Source of the DNA: Artemisia argyi | Lineage: Eukaryota > Streptophyta > Magnoliopsida > Asterales > Asteraceae | Reading direction: 5' to 3' | NCBI GenBank assembly: GCA_030686995.1 | Contig: CM060681.1 | Coordinates: 159,606,333 to 159,670,332, forward strand | DNA: 64,000 nucleotides | Shown: positions 45,549-57,079 of the stretch, piece after piece | Numbering within the stretch: the first letter of the stretch is position 1 | Layout: every line of letters starts with the position of its first letter | The notes under the pieces: generated by a model | Database searches by the model: none | What the model was told of the DNA's origin: nothing | What the model saw: only the letters and a program-made list of their open reading frames with translations | Position numbers and translations under genes: made by a program

Positions 45549-47640
45549 TAAGTGTTCTTGGGTTCAATTTGAGACAGAAAACAGGCAAACAAGAAATTTT
45601 GTAGATCTTTGTGACTGTTTCTTTGATGCAGAGATCTTGCAAAGAAACTTTGATGTTGAAGATCTTTCAGCTCATTAGTCATTTTTCTTGTTTGAACAGA
45701 TGATGTTGGATCACTGAGAATTTGTTCTTTTGGATGATCCTTGTGAATTCTTGTAGTAGGAGTGGATTAACAGGAATGTTGACTTCCAAATTAGTAATGT
45801 CTGCATCAGCTCCAAATAGCTTACCATCAAGAGCTTCATCATCTGTGTCATCATAGATATTCTCTAGAGGAGGCATATTTGGATCATCAGGATAGTTTGG
45901 ATCAGCAAAAGATCTACCCTGAGTGTCCATAGAAGGAAACTTTTGTGAAAAAGCAGAGTTAGTAGGCTTGGCAGCAGAATTGGTTGAAGCAATAGTCGCT
46001 TGTTTTGGTCTAGCAGTAAAGTCTTCTGAGTCAGCAGTGGAGTCTTCTGGCCTTGTAAGAGAGACATCAAGAACCACTTTGGGAGCTTCATTGGTTACCT
46101 TTTCTGCATCAACAGGGATTTCAATATCTACTTCAGTTTCCTTAGGCTTCTCTTGAGTAACAACATCTTCTTGTGTATCTTGATCTTTCTGAAAGGGTAA
46201 GAAAGTTGGACCAATCTTCAGTTTCTCAACCAAAACAATGTCTTCTTGTGGTTTGTTAGTGTCAACACTAGCAATAACTGGTACATAATTCATTGTTTTG
46301 GCAAGAATATCAACATTAAACAACCATTCTGGTCCTTTCCCTTCAACATTTGATGTGTTCTCACTAAACTTGATATGCAAATTCTCCTCTACATGTTTGG
46401 TTCTTTTATTGTATACCCTGAAAGCTTTACTATGCACTGAGTAACCAACCAAGTATCCTTCATCAGCTTTCTCTTCAAACTTGCCTAACTGATCCTTAGT
46501 ATTCAAAATAGTGACAGGACATCCAAATGGTTTGAGAAAATCAATCATTGGTTTCTTTCCATGAAATAACTCATATGGAGTTTTGTTGTGAGGCTTAACT
46601 ACCTTACTTCTGTTTTGCACAAAACATGCAGTGTTCACAGCTTCATCCCAATAAGGTATAGGTAGTTTAGAATCAGATAACATTGTCCTTGCAGCCTCAA
46701 TCAGTGTCCTGTTTCTTCTCTCTGCAACATCATTCTGTTGGGGAGTTCTTGCAACACTATACTATCTTAGAATTCCTTTTCCCATACAGAATTGATTCAT
46801 CACCCTATTCTTGAACTCAGTACCATTGTCACATCTGATTATTTTCACTTTGTGGTTGTGCAAGTTTTCAACTCTTGTAATGAATGCCTTGAGTATCTCT
46901 GGGGTTTCATCTTTAGTGGCTAAGAAGAACACCCAAGTAAACCTGCTAAAGTCATCTATGACAACTAGGCAATATGACTTCTTGTTCAAGCTATTCACAA
47001 AAATAGGCCCAAATAAGTCCATGTGTAGTAAATGCAAGGGCTCTGTAATTGTGTTCACTGTCTTGGACTTGAATGAAACTTTGTGTTTTTTACCCTTTTG
47101 ACAAGCAACACAAGTCTCACAATTTCCAAACAGCTTTGTGGGCATGCCTCTCACAAGATTTCCTTTCACCAACTTGTTCATTGTCTTGTAGTTCAAGTGC
47201 CCAAGTCTTCTATGCCATAATTTGGACTCATCAATAGTGGCTTTTGCAATTAGACAAGTTAAAGCTCTCTTAGGAACAATGTTCTTAATATGGTCACTGT
47301 ATATATTTTCATTTCTAGGGACCTTCAATAGCACAAATTTATCATCTGGCAACTGAAAATCAAGAGAAAGGATCATACATTCAGTGTCTGTAAAAAGAAC
47401 AAAGTTCCTTTTGTCACACATTTGTGAGACACTAAAGAGGTTAAACTTAAGCCCTTTCACAAGAAACACCTTCTCAAAGTCCAAATTTCCTGTCCTTAGA
47501 GTTCCTCTACCAATAATCTTTCCACCTTTTGGATCATTCCCAAAAGCAACATAACCACCTTCAAAAGCCTCAAAGTCTTCAAGTTGAGACTCATCTCCTG
47601 TCATATGTCCAGAGCATCCACTATCAACTATAACCATATC
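45549..47640 (-). pseudogene. copia E protease and integrase
   Basis: It begins near 47,637 with MVIVDSGCSGHMTG, the copia protease active site (DSG). The pre-integrase zinc region follows (WHRRLGHLNYKTMNKLVKGN and CETCVACQKGK). The integrase core has HMDLFGP (first Asp) and RCDNGTEF (second Asp); the Glu-bearing PQQNDVAERRNR lies just past an in-frame TAG at 46,762-46,764. That stop is the only break before the next open stretch (46,683-45,679), which holds NRSKVVKPHNKTPYELFHGK, GCPVTILNTKDQLGKFEEKA and the integrase C-terminal tail. The end, LFACFLSQIEPKNTYK, abuts the 42,619-45,543 insertion. Well preserved apart from one stop and a frameshift near 45,680. Confidence 0.9.
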
Positions 47641-50075
47641 TTTTAGATCATCCAGTAGATTACCCTACACATTAAAATAGAGAAATTAGTTTCTCTTGGG
47701 GACCTAAGCCATTACTGACATGGATCTGCCTTGTGCATCAACATAATTAAATTTCTTTAAATCACTTGATGCACTGGTGTTTTTGGAAACATTGTTTGAA
47801 ACAGATGATTTTGGTTTCTAAACCCAGCAAGCTGAGGCCTTAACAGCATAAAAATGATTTCCAAAAACTGTATTTGATAAAACTTTTGGCCCAGAAGTAG
47901 AAAGTTTTATACTAGCAGCAGATTGCTTACTAGCAGCAGAATGCTTACTAGCAGCAGAATGCTTACTAGCAGTAGAGCCAGCAACAGAACCAGTTGTGGT
48001 TTTAAAAGCACCATTTGATTTAGCAGCATAAATAGATCTAGTTGCACCAGATCTCAACAACACAGCCCTTGGAATCATGTTTTTGTTAGGATGAGGGTGA
48101 GTATTCTTAGAAACATATTTGTGATTCACCCTAGAGTATTGATTCCAAACAGGCTTTTTGTGGTCAGGACAACTATTAATCAAATATTCAAAACTACCAC
48201 ACTTATAACAAGCCTTTTTCTTTAATTGAAACTCACTACCTAATTTGTTTGAAACTAGGTTATTAAAGTTTCTTTGATTTCCCCTAGGCTTATTATAGTA
48301 ACCATTCAATTTACCTCCAGGAACCTCATTATATTCTACCATTTTCCTAGAGATGCCCTTACCTAGCACAGGTCTTACAAACTTAACCTGTTCAGTTTTA
48401 GGTTCAACTTTGGTAGGAATTTCTTCCTTTTCTACACTTTGTTCTAGTTCAACCTGTTCATGTTCCTCATCACTATCTGAATACCAGTCTTCAATAATAG
48501 GAGCCTCAGGAAATTTTCTACCCTCTACCTTAGGTGTTTCTAAGACACTTGTACTAGATTCACCTACAGGTTTTTCAATATCTAGCTCATTAATGAGGGA
48601 CAATTCTTTTCCTGGTGGAGCATAGGCACTCTTAACAGGAGGAGCAACCTCATTGTAACCTATTCCACTTCCTTTCCTCATTATGGTACTCTCAATAGAT
48701 TTATTAACCAAATCAGAAGCCTATTGCTGTTTATTTACTCTTACTATATGTTTTTCCTTATCAGCAAGAGCTGCATCTCTATCTCTTTCTGCTTCTTCTA
48801 ATTTATTTTTAAGAAACTCAATTTCACTGTTTTTCTTAAAAATCTCAACATCCTGTTGGTTAATTCTATCTACATATTCTAGCTCACACTATTTTAGATA
48901 CTCTAGTCTTCTTTCAACATTTTGAATACCTACTTTATAACCTAAGTTATCAAGTTTTAGGTTTTCAATTTCTCTAATTGGACTCTCATTCCTAGACTTA
49001 AGTTCTTCTACAGTATCAGCACATGACTTAAAAGAACACACCGATAAATCAGAATCATTGGATACCTCAGAGTCAGATCCAGAAGATGATGATGCATAGG
49101 CCATAAGTGCAAAGTTATGCACTTTAGGCTTGATTTGAGCCACCAGAGAATAGTTTGGTTCTTCATCAGCCATATCACTCCAATCATACTCTCCCAATCC
49201 ATCACAAGATACCAATGCAGTAGTGGTATTCTTTGATTCTTCAGTGGTCTTCTTTGGAGCTTCAGCATTCTTCTTTGGAGCTCTACATTCCCTGGCAAAG
49301 TGACCCTTCATGTTGCAGTTATAGCACTCTATCTTTGACTTATCAAAGCCAACATTTTCTTTAGCCCTGTACTTGACTTCTCTTCCAGTTCTCTTCAAGA
49401 ATTTTCTTGCCCTTAAGGTCAACATGGCCATTTGCCATTTAAGATCAATTTCTTCAAGATCATCAGGATCAATATGACCCAAATCTTGATTGATAACCTA
49501 TGACCTTATACTTGTAGTTAGATCAGCCAAGAATGCACACAAAGCAATATCATTAGTGGAAATCTTATCATTAGAACTAGTAGCAGATCCATCAGCAGCA
49601 GATACTCCATAAGCAGTAGAGTGAGATTCTTGAGATCCTTTTGACTTTGAAGATACAAAGGCAAGATTTTGAGTACCAGAGGAAGAAGTAGATGTAGAAT
49701 TCAATTCTGGTTCATATACTCTCAAATTGTTGTAGAGGCTTTCCAACTTCATAGTTTCAAAGTCAGGCTTATTCCTCCAAACAACTATGTGCATACTCCA
49801 TTCAGGTGCAAGACTTCTAAGGAACTTGAGGTTTACATCTTCTTGTGGAACCACATAGCCAACAAGCTTCAAGTGACTGACTAGTTGATTAAGCCTGTTG
49901 TATGTGCCATTGATCTTTTCTCCACTTTCAGCAGTAAAGTTCTCAACCATCAAAGTCCAACTGAAATTCATTGGGTATTCCCATTAAGAGAATACTGTGT
50001 ACCTTGATCTCCATCTTCATCACTGAGTTCTCTTCAGCAGACTTGATTGGTATCTCTTTACCATCAGGACCCTTC
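47641..50075 (-). pseudogene. copia E gag, main part
   Basis: From the right: GPDGKEIPIKSAEENS to 49,972, then a UBN2-type gag domain (49,971-49,498: GEKINGTYNRLNQLVSHLKL, NLKFLRSLAPEWSM, LYNNLRVYEPEL). A stop and frame change follow. Next, 49,482-48,889 carries DPDDLEEIDLKWQMAMLTLR, a canonical CCHC knuckle CYNCNMKGHFAREC and a coiled coil. Then 48,711-47,818 has acidic stretches, a second knuckle CYKCGSFEYLINSC in which the expected His is Tyr, and a tandem SAASKHSAASKHSAASKQ repeat. The 47,641-47,817 stretch has stops before the protease. The first codons of gag lie at 53,342-53,505 beyond a CACTA insertion. Confidence 0.85.
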
Positions 50076-50365
50076 CACTACTAGAAAAAGGGCTATTCTT
50101 GACTCCAAATGCGAGTCAAGAAGAGGCTTTATGACGCGCAAATGCGCGTCAAGAAAAGACCCGTCATAAAGCTTCATGACTTGCATTTGTGCGTCATCCC
50201 TCTATGACGCGCATTTATGACCCAGGTTTTATGACTCTCCTTTTTGCGAGTCATAACTTAATTTTTTTTTAAAATTAATTTTTTCCAGTTCCTAATTTTC
50301 TATTAAATGACAATTAAAAACCTGATAATACAAAATTAAAAACACAAATATCAAAATAACGCATT

Positions 50366-50391
50366 TCATATATATATATATATATATATAT
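50366..50391 (+). repeat. (TA)n microsatellite
   Basis: About a dozen TA units inside the CACTA element. Confidence 0.95.
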
Positions 50392-50744
50392 CAAAACAAT
50401 GAGGTTAATTCAAGTACTAATTCACGATAAGTCACAAGTTAATTAACGACAAAAATTACATATCGATAGTAATTCACAAGTTAGTTTGACAGCTTCCACA
50501 TCGACCACTGAGTATACAACCATTGCTGGTTTTGGCTCCTTTTCGTATTGCTCGACCCACGATTTAACCGCTTGAGGAATAAGTCTCCCATTCCCTTTAA
50601 CCACATCTAAAAAAGAGAAAAGATAGACAAATTCAAAATACGTTACAAGAGAACAATTGACTTAAAATACAGAGTCTGCATATTAACAGCAGTAAAATAA
50701 CAAATAAATTTTATAACGTAAATGCCCTTATCTGTGTGACAGCA

Positions 50745-52260
50745 ACCAAACCAAACGCACCTTTTTGCGCAGAAAAATCAGCAACAAACGTACCCTTTTT
50801 AGTGCAGAAAATCGGCAGCAAACGCACCCTTTTTAGTGCAGAAAATCTGCAGCAAACGCACCCTTTTTAGTGCTGAAATTCCAGCAAACAAACACTCCCA
50901 TTTGGTGCAGAAAATCAGCACACAAATACCCCTATTTGGGGCTGTTTTGCAGCCACTAAACGCACCCCCTTTGGATGGACTTTGTAGCTAATCCTAACAA
51001 CAAAATAACAGCCTCTCGGCTGTGAATGTGGACCGAATCAACACACCCCCTTGGGTGATTTCCAATCGAACCAAAAAATAAACCAACACACCCTTGTGTG
51101 GCTCTCGGTGATGGGTCGAAACAAATCAAACGGACACCCTCTTTGGGCTGGTATTTCCAGCCGAGTCCAACACAAAACAAAACAAAATGTAGAACTGATT
51201 TTTAATCAAAATCACCCTCATTTTCGCACTTTCACACCCCAATTCCTCGCGGTAGACTAAAAACGTTGTTTCGGACAACTTTCGTGTTTTGGCCGAAGGC
51301 CGAAACGGGCCAGAAAATAACGTAAATGCCCTTATTCAGATTTGACAGCAAATAAATTTTATACAAGTGCTGTTTGGAAATTTATAATTTTTCTAAATTT
51401 CAAATGACCGCCAAACGTTCGTTATTAAGAGTTAGAAGCCGAATTTTATATCAAAACGTTCATATTAACATCCTCTATCATATTCAAAAGACAAAAATCA
51501 GTTTCAAAAATTTCAACCTAGGAGAAAGAAGCCTCAACTTTCTGGTCTAAAATGGGTAGCTTTAAACCCCTTCAAACTTCAATTTTCGCAATATACAACA
51601 TCACCATAAGCTCTAACTAGCCTAATCCCACTCACTAATCATCCCAACTATTAATCCAACCTTAACAAACAAAACGCACCCTATTATGCAGAAAATTAGC
51701 ACACGAATACTCCCATTTGGTGCAGAAAATCAGCACACAAACACCCCTATTTGGGGCTGTTTTGCAGCCACTAAACACCCTCGATTGGGGATGGTTTTGG
51801 CTGGTCAGAAAGCAACAAACAAACAACCTATGTTGCATAAGTTTTTTAATACTATTAATACAGAAAGATATGTGACATTAAAATCCTCATGGATACAGAA
51901 ACAGAAAAGACAGTACATGGATACAGAAACACAAATACGCTGAAAAATCAGCATCTAAACACCCTTAAACATGCTGAAAAATCAGCAACCAAACACCCTT
52001 AAACATGCTGAAAAATCAGCATCTAAACTCCATTATAAATGCTGATTTTCAGAAGCAAATACGCCCCATGTAGGGCTGTTTTGCAGCAGATAAACACCTA
52101 TATTTAGTGCAGAATTTCAGCATACAAACACACCTATGTTGGGGCTGTTTGGCAGCCATCAAACGCCCTTAGTTGAGGCTGTTTTGGGGCTGAGTTTCAG
52201 CAGTTAAACACCCTCCTGTGGGGCTGTTATACGCAGAAAACAAACAAACCAAACGCACCC
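50745..52260. repeat. degenerate ~33-bp minisatellite inside the CACTA element
   Basis: Three adjacent units at 50,815-50,885 read AACGCACCCTTTTTAGTGCAG followed by AAAATC-GCAGCA. Variants (CACCCCTATTTGGGGCTGTTTTGCAGCC, GCTGAAAAATCAGCATC, AACACCCTTAAACATGC) recur through 50,750-50,960, 51,670-51,790 and 51,940-52,260. Many units contain the small palindrome GCTGAAAAATCAGC. The short open frames crossing it are by-products. Confidence 0.75.
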
Positions 52261-52907
52261 TGATGGGCTCGCGTTGGTGGTCCAAGATAGGCGAGCAACT
52301 AGTTAACAACAATGATAACACAACAAGGCAACAACCATCAAGACTAACACTTTCTTGGGTGATTCCAGTAGAGGTTGAGGATCAACCAAGCACCATTCGG
52401 GGCTGTTTTGGTTCTTCGGCACACAACCAGCACAACCCTCTTGGGTTTATCATTAATCGAACCCATTACCGAAATAAATGATCCATAATCCAAATAAGCT
52501 TGAAATAAACAAACCATGACCACTCGAAACCCAACTGGGTTGACTGAAAACTAATCGGGTTTGACCCGACCCGAAATCAACACATATCAGGTAAACCACT
52601 TATGCTTCATCTTCCAAAAATCAAAACTAGAAAGAACTAAGTATATCATATAACCATCACAACACCCTTAAGGGTCTCGGCTGTGAAACCCACTCGGGTT
52701 TAAACCCAAATCAAAAATAAAACAAATCAAATAAATGCCTCTTATATGTTTTTATACCACACGAATGATAATCAAAAACGTTTTTAGAACTTGTTTTAAT
52801 TCCACGAATGTATAATTGGTTTTGATACGGGGTTAATTAAAAGATTAACAAAAATAGGAGGGTGTTTCAACATACCCAAAAATCGAGAGGGAAGTTGTGG
52901 TGATGAA

Positions 52908-53150
52908 GTGGCGACTGTGGATGGTGGTGGTATTAACTTCGAATCAACGAACCCGAATCACCTTGATCAAACCCTTAAGAATAAACTTGAAACACTAATG
53001 AGTCGACCCAAATCCAAAACCCAAGAAGCGGATGTGTTGGTGTGTGATGTCCAGGAAAACCACAAGGGACGATTTGTAATATACTCTTATAAAAAAAATG
53101 GTAGTAATAATAATAATAATATTAATAGTATGAGATCTGTGTTGGTTTGA
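52908..53150 (+). other. small ORF at the CACTA right end, possibly captured exon
   Basis: An 80-codon frame (MATVDGGGINFESTNPNHLD, then LKNKLETLMSRPKSKTQEAD) ends in an Asn run made by an AAT repeat. Its lower repetitiveness than the surrounding DNA hints at a transduplicated gene fragment, which CACTA elements are known to carry, but I do not recognise it. It may be chance. Confidence 0.25.
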
Positions 53151-53341
53151 AAGTTTTCAAGTTTTGTGGTCCGCGCGTGTTTTTTAAAAAATTTGACATA
53201 TGACACGAATTTTATGACACACAAAAATGCGAGTCAAGGATTTACAATTTATGACAGTTTTTTATGACACACAAAAATGCGAGTCATTATATTGTGTGCG
53301 TCATAAAATGCGAGTCAAGGATAGACCTTTTTCTAGTAGTG

Positions 53342-53505
53342 TTTTTTGGTAAAGAGTCACCATTGATGATCACATTCCACATGTTAAAGTCAATCATGCG
53401 AATGTACTGTCTTATTCTCATCTTCCACAGCTCATATTCTCCAGGGTTGAGCATGGGAACCTTTGAAGCAGTCACCATATGTGTGTCATCACCCATCTTC
53501 AGCAA
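53342..53505 (-). pseudogene. copia E gag, first codons
   Basis: MLKMGDDTHMVTASKVPMLN, then GEYELWKMRIRQYIRMIDFN and WNVIINGDSLPK: the gag N-terminus (PMLxxxEYxLWKMRIxQY type) ending exactly at the CACTA edge. The ATG is about 63 bases from the primer site. Confidence 0.85.
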
Positions 53506-53568
53506 TTGATTTGGAACAGCAAACTTGCAAGGAACAGATTCTTCTTGATTACAACTTCTAGATCACAA

Positions 53569-53580
53569 GCTCTGATACCA
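53569..53580 (-). other. copia E primer binding site (initiator tRNA-Met)
   Basis: The minus strand reads TGGTATCAGAGC, two bases (AG) inside the 5' LTR. Confidence 0.95.
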
Positions 53581-53582
53581 CT

Positions 53583-54077
53583 TGTTGATCCCAGTTTAGC
53601 AAACTATCTTATATAGAAGTTGACTTGATTAAAACACTTAAGCTAAAACGTGGAATATTAAAGCTTAACTTAAGAAGAACAATTCACTATCAACACTTCA
53701 ATATATTAATAATACGAGCACTCGACAATGCTAGGGTTTTACAACCTTGAAGTGTAAACAAAACTAAAACAATACATACACAAAACTAACCTTAGGATCC
53801 TCCTTTTATAGGCAAAGGAGTCCTACTAGGTTTACAATACCTTTCTATGCAATATAAGAATATTCTAGATACATAAGATATACACTCAATCTATTCCATA
53901 CTTATCTATTACGTATACATGCATATCTCTTCAGCAGTAGATTCCACTAGCAGTATTTTGCAATAGCATCACTTTGAATGACAACAGTAGAATCTTTATC
54001 CTTAGCAGCACTCTCACCTTAGCAGCAGTTTCACCAAACAGCAGGTTTAACTTAGCAGCATAATTCAAAACCCAACA
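53583..54077 (-). repeat. copia E 5' LTR (495 bp)
   Basis: TGTTGATCCC to AACCCAACA. Minus-strand TATA box CTATAAAAGG at 53,802-53,811. About 21 differences by eye from the 3' LTR. Confidence 0.92.
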
Positions 54078-55011
54078 ATACTTCACTCCTATGTCGAGCC
54101 AACTAAAAGCTCCTAACATGAGATCATTAGAATTCACTTATGCATTAACTAAAACCTAAAATCGTAGTACACCTCCGATCATGTTTCTTAAGACGTTCAA
54201 GCAAGTTACCAATAGAAGTCTGCCAGTTTTCCTAAGCCTAACATCGAATACAATTATCCACAACAATTATAAGCAAACAATCAACCAATAATCAACATCT
54301 AGGTTTTACTACATCTAAGCAAACACAATAAAAACCTAGCCTAGCATGTTAAAAGAAAGACAAGGATAAGATAGAATCTAACAACACATAGACATATTGA
54401 ATGATTATTGGAAGACTTATCTTTATTCAAACATGGAAGAAATAAGGGTTTGAAACCCCTGCAATATGATGAAAATTCGACCTAGGGTTTGTGCTCCTAA
54501 TGTTCCACACTTTACAATGAAAAATTGGAAAAATATATATAGATAAAACATCCTGACAGCGTCATGTTATAGGGTCTGACGCCGTCAACTCGCCGCCAAT
54601 ATAAAATTCATATTGCCTAGATCCAGTCTTGACGTCGTCATGTGTAAATATACTCTGGGCCGTCACTTGCATTTTGACCCTGACGGCCTTGGTGACGCCA
54701 TCAGGCCAAATATACTTAAAAATGTTCTGGGCCGTCACGTGTATTTTCCACTTCCACCTCTTTTGCCACTCTTGACGTCGTCATGTGTTAGATCTTGACG
54801 TCGTCAGGTACTGTTCCCATCATAGAATTTGAGACTTTGTCGTTTTCTTCACTTTTATGCTCCAAAAACGTCCAAACTGCTTCCTTTTCCAGATTTCTCC
54901 TCAAAAGTACCTAAAATGACAAAAGGAACGATTTATTGCAGTAATTGATCAAATAATCACGAATTCGGGCTTAAATGACCCCCTAAAAGCGGTACACTTT
55001 TTGCCTCATCA
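54078..55011 (-). repeat. gypsy 2 5' LTR, second part
   Basis: This resumes the LTR exactly where 33,768 stopped (CTTCACTCCTATGTCGAG) and continues through the TGACGNCGTCA cluster (54,553-54,805) to GCCTCATCA. It matches 25,890-26,822. Confidence 0.88.
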
Positions 55012-56281
55012 GTAAGTAAAGTAATAAATGAGAGATGGAAGGATCAAACTGAGACACAAAGGATTTATAGTGGTTCGGCTGTGAAGCACCTCTTCGCCCT
55101 ACTCCACTCCTCAAGCACCTAGCTCGAGAGTTTTCTTCACTATGTCAACGACCTCCCTTATGGCGGAGAAAACCTTACACACTTTCGCTTACACCAATAT
55201 AACGACACAAAGCTAAATGTCGAGTTCTAATCATAGCTAGAACCAATCTCATGACTTCAATCATAACACAACTTTCTCACGACTTCTTCACTACACTTCA
55301 TGACTTCTATTTCTTCACCACAGTTCACGACTTCTACTTCTTCACTACTTCACGACTTCTTCACCACACTTCGCAACTTCTACTTCTTTACTAGTTCACG
55401 ACTCTATGCTACTTTTTCACTACTAAACACTACTTCTATACACCTCTACCTTTTCACACCTTTACCTCCACACACACCTTTACTACTTCTAATACACCAA
55501 ACTAATCTAATCACTTATATTTAAACATATCTAACTAATATACGCACCTTATACACAAATGAATGAATGATTTACAAAGTATAATACATAAACAACTTAG
55601 GTAGAAAGATGATACTAAGTTGTAATACTTCTAGTATTGATGAATAGAAGTATTCTTCTCTTTGCACTTGAATTGTTGAACCTTGGATCACATGGAAACA
55701 AAAGCTTATGATCATATGATCAAAGAATTCAGTAGAATGATTAAGAAAGAATTGGAGAGAAAGTTTTAGTGCAAAAAGGTGACGAAAAAGTCCAAAAATG
55801 ATCCAGTATTTATAGGCAAAGCTGACAGCTGGAGGAGAGGGGCCGGTCCCCTTAAAGAGTGGCCGGTTCCCTTAAATATTAAGGGGACCGCCCCTTATAT
55901 CCGTTGCTCAGCTTTGTCTTTTTGTAAGGAAGGTTTTTCTACAACATTTTTACCATTTTTGATTGAAAATTTGAATTCATATATTTATAATGAATTAAAC
56001 ATATTTATTTAATAACAAAAATGATTTTCTAAAAGATATAAAATTTATGTGACATTTTATAAAAAAATCTACTGATTAAGTAAATGTTCCTTTGATCATA
56101 AAATGCATTAGGCATTTTTTTTTTATTTATACCTTAAGTGATTAAGTTGTTAAAGTGAATATTTACGACTAAATACTTGTTTTCGTAATAATCTTATGTT
56201 TAATAAGTTTACATTTTGTGATTATCAAAACATAGAGATACTGAGAAATATTAATAACGTTTTTAGGCATTATTTATATCA
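55012..56281 (-). repeat. LTR-like repeat, copy B, right part
   Basis: Continues from 25,368. It contains GATTTATAGTGGTTCGGC at 55,063, CGCCCTACTCCACTCC, a CACGACTTCTTCAC-type run of short repeats at 55,260-55,400, a minus-strand TATA box CTATAAATA at 55,807-55,815, and next to it a compact inverted-repeat cluster (55,841-55,894) of GGTTCCCTTAAATATTAAGG type. The open frame at 55,300-55,524 is a translation of the short repeats. Confidence 0.5.
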
Positions 56282-57079
56282 ACAATCTCCCCCTTTTTGA
56301 TGATTAAAAAATCTAAACTCATTAAATCAAAAATAATTTTAGACAAGTATTTAGTGATTTTATATCCACTTCTCCCTCTTTTTGTAGAATCAAAAAGTTT
56401 TTCCAACGAGACTTATGTATGAAATATGATGGGATGAAAGCTCTCTCTTGATGTGTACTCCCCCTGATTCGAGGGCACCAAGGGATTGAGCTATGGAATA
56501 CTTGCAAAAGAAATATTAGAAGCTCAAGCATACATAGCAAAATATGGAATATAAGAACAACAAGAATAGCAAACAAATATTAAGGACACATAACAATACA
56601 TTCATTAATTTAAAGTGATTATGTGAAACACATAATCATTGCTACAACATTTATTATGCTTAAAGCATATAACAAGTAAAAGATCCTAATTTGCCAAAGA
56701 GAGCCATAGAACTTGCTTTCGACACAAAAGCTTGATCTATTTTATTTGAAAAACAAGAAACACAAGCATATAGTATGTTTAGATGGTATATGGTGGAGTG
56801 TTTGGAATGGAAGTGGTTGTGTGAGGGTAAGGATGTTAGATTAATAGAGGTATATTTTTGGGTGCATGGATGTTGGAGAGTTTGGTGGTGGAGAATTTGG
56901 AGGCGGAGAGTTTGGAGCGGAAGAGGTTGATTGAGGGTTAGGATGTTGTGCTAGGGGAGGCGTTGGATGAGATCTAGTGAGAAGATACTCAATCCAAGTG
57001 AAGTGTTCATTTAAGGCAATGGTTTATTTTTGGAGAAAGATACAACAAGGATAATTGTTGACATGTCTTTCAACTTGAT
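56282..57079 (-). other. purine-tract region beside copy B
   Basis: AATCTCCCCCTTTTTGATGA at 56,283, TTCTCCCTCTTTTTG at 56,369 and ACTCCCCCTGATTCGAGGGC at 56,457 parallel the tracts beside copy A. A GGTGGAG/GGAGTTTGG-rich stretch at 56,810-56,960 follows. No ORF of note. Confidence 0.45.

Larger units (their letters stand above)
50076..53341. mobile_element. CACTA (EnSpm-type) non-autonomous element, 3.27 kb
   Basis: The left end CACTACTAGAAAAAGG is matched by the complement of the right end, and similarity continues for about 31 bases (through CTTGACTC). Subterminal repeats of ATGACGCGCATTTG / GCGAGTCATAA type fill 50,100-50,260 and 53,200-53,330, as expected for transposase binding. Flanking triplets are TTC (left) and TTT (right), an imperfect 3-bp duplication. 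No transposase (TNP1/TNP2) is seen. It separates the copia E gag start from the rest of gag. Confidence 0.9.
33769..54077 (-). mobile_element. copia E: Ty1/copia element with extra 3' ORF, 20.3 kb with nested insertions
   Basis: LTRs at 33,769-34,264 and 53,583-54,077, initiator tRNA-Met primer site 53,569-53,580, and polypurine tract at 34,265-34,275. Minus-strand order is gag, protease, integrase, RT, RNase H, spacer with antisense ORF, then a long 3' ORF. Flanks CTACT (33,764-33,768) and ATACT (54,078-54,082) are the target duplication with one change; the undisturbed site in other family LTRs reads CCTACTTCACTCC. About 8.1 kb is made of three later insertions (34,956; 42,619; 50,076). By eye the LTRs differ at about 21 of 496 positions, so the insertion is moderately young. 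Confidence 0.93.
25369..55011 (-). mobile_element. gypsy 2: non-autonomous Ty3/gypsy-type element, heavily nested
   Basis: The boundaries are the complete 3' LTR at 25,369-26,822 and the end of the 5' LTR at 55,011, flanked by TTAAG and GTAAG (5-bp duplication, one mismatch). Internal parts match gypsy 1: noncoding 3' region, gag plus retropepsin-like ORF, and tRNA-Asp primer site. The 29.6-kb span is due to two insertions: a solo LTR in gag (30,535-31,979) and copia E in the 5' LTR (33,769-54,077). Removing both leaves about 7.9 kb. No RT, RNase H or integrase of gypsy type was found. Confidence 0.85.

Noticed and set aside
45923..46156. Plus-strand ORF, Ser/Val/Ala-rich
   Set aside because: Antisense of the integrase C-terminal tail, which is clearly coding on the minus strand.
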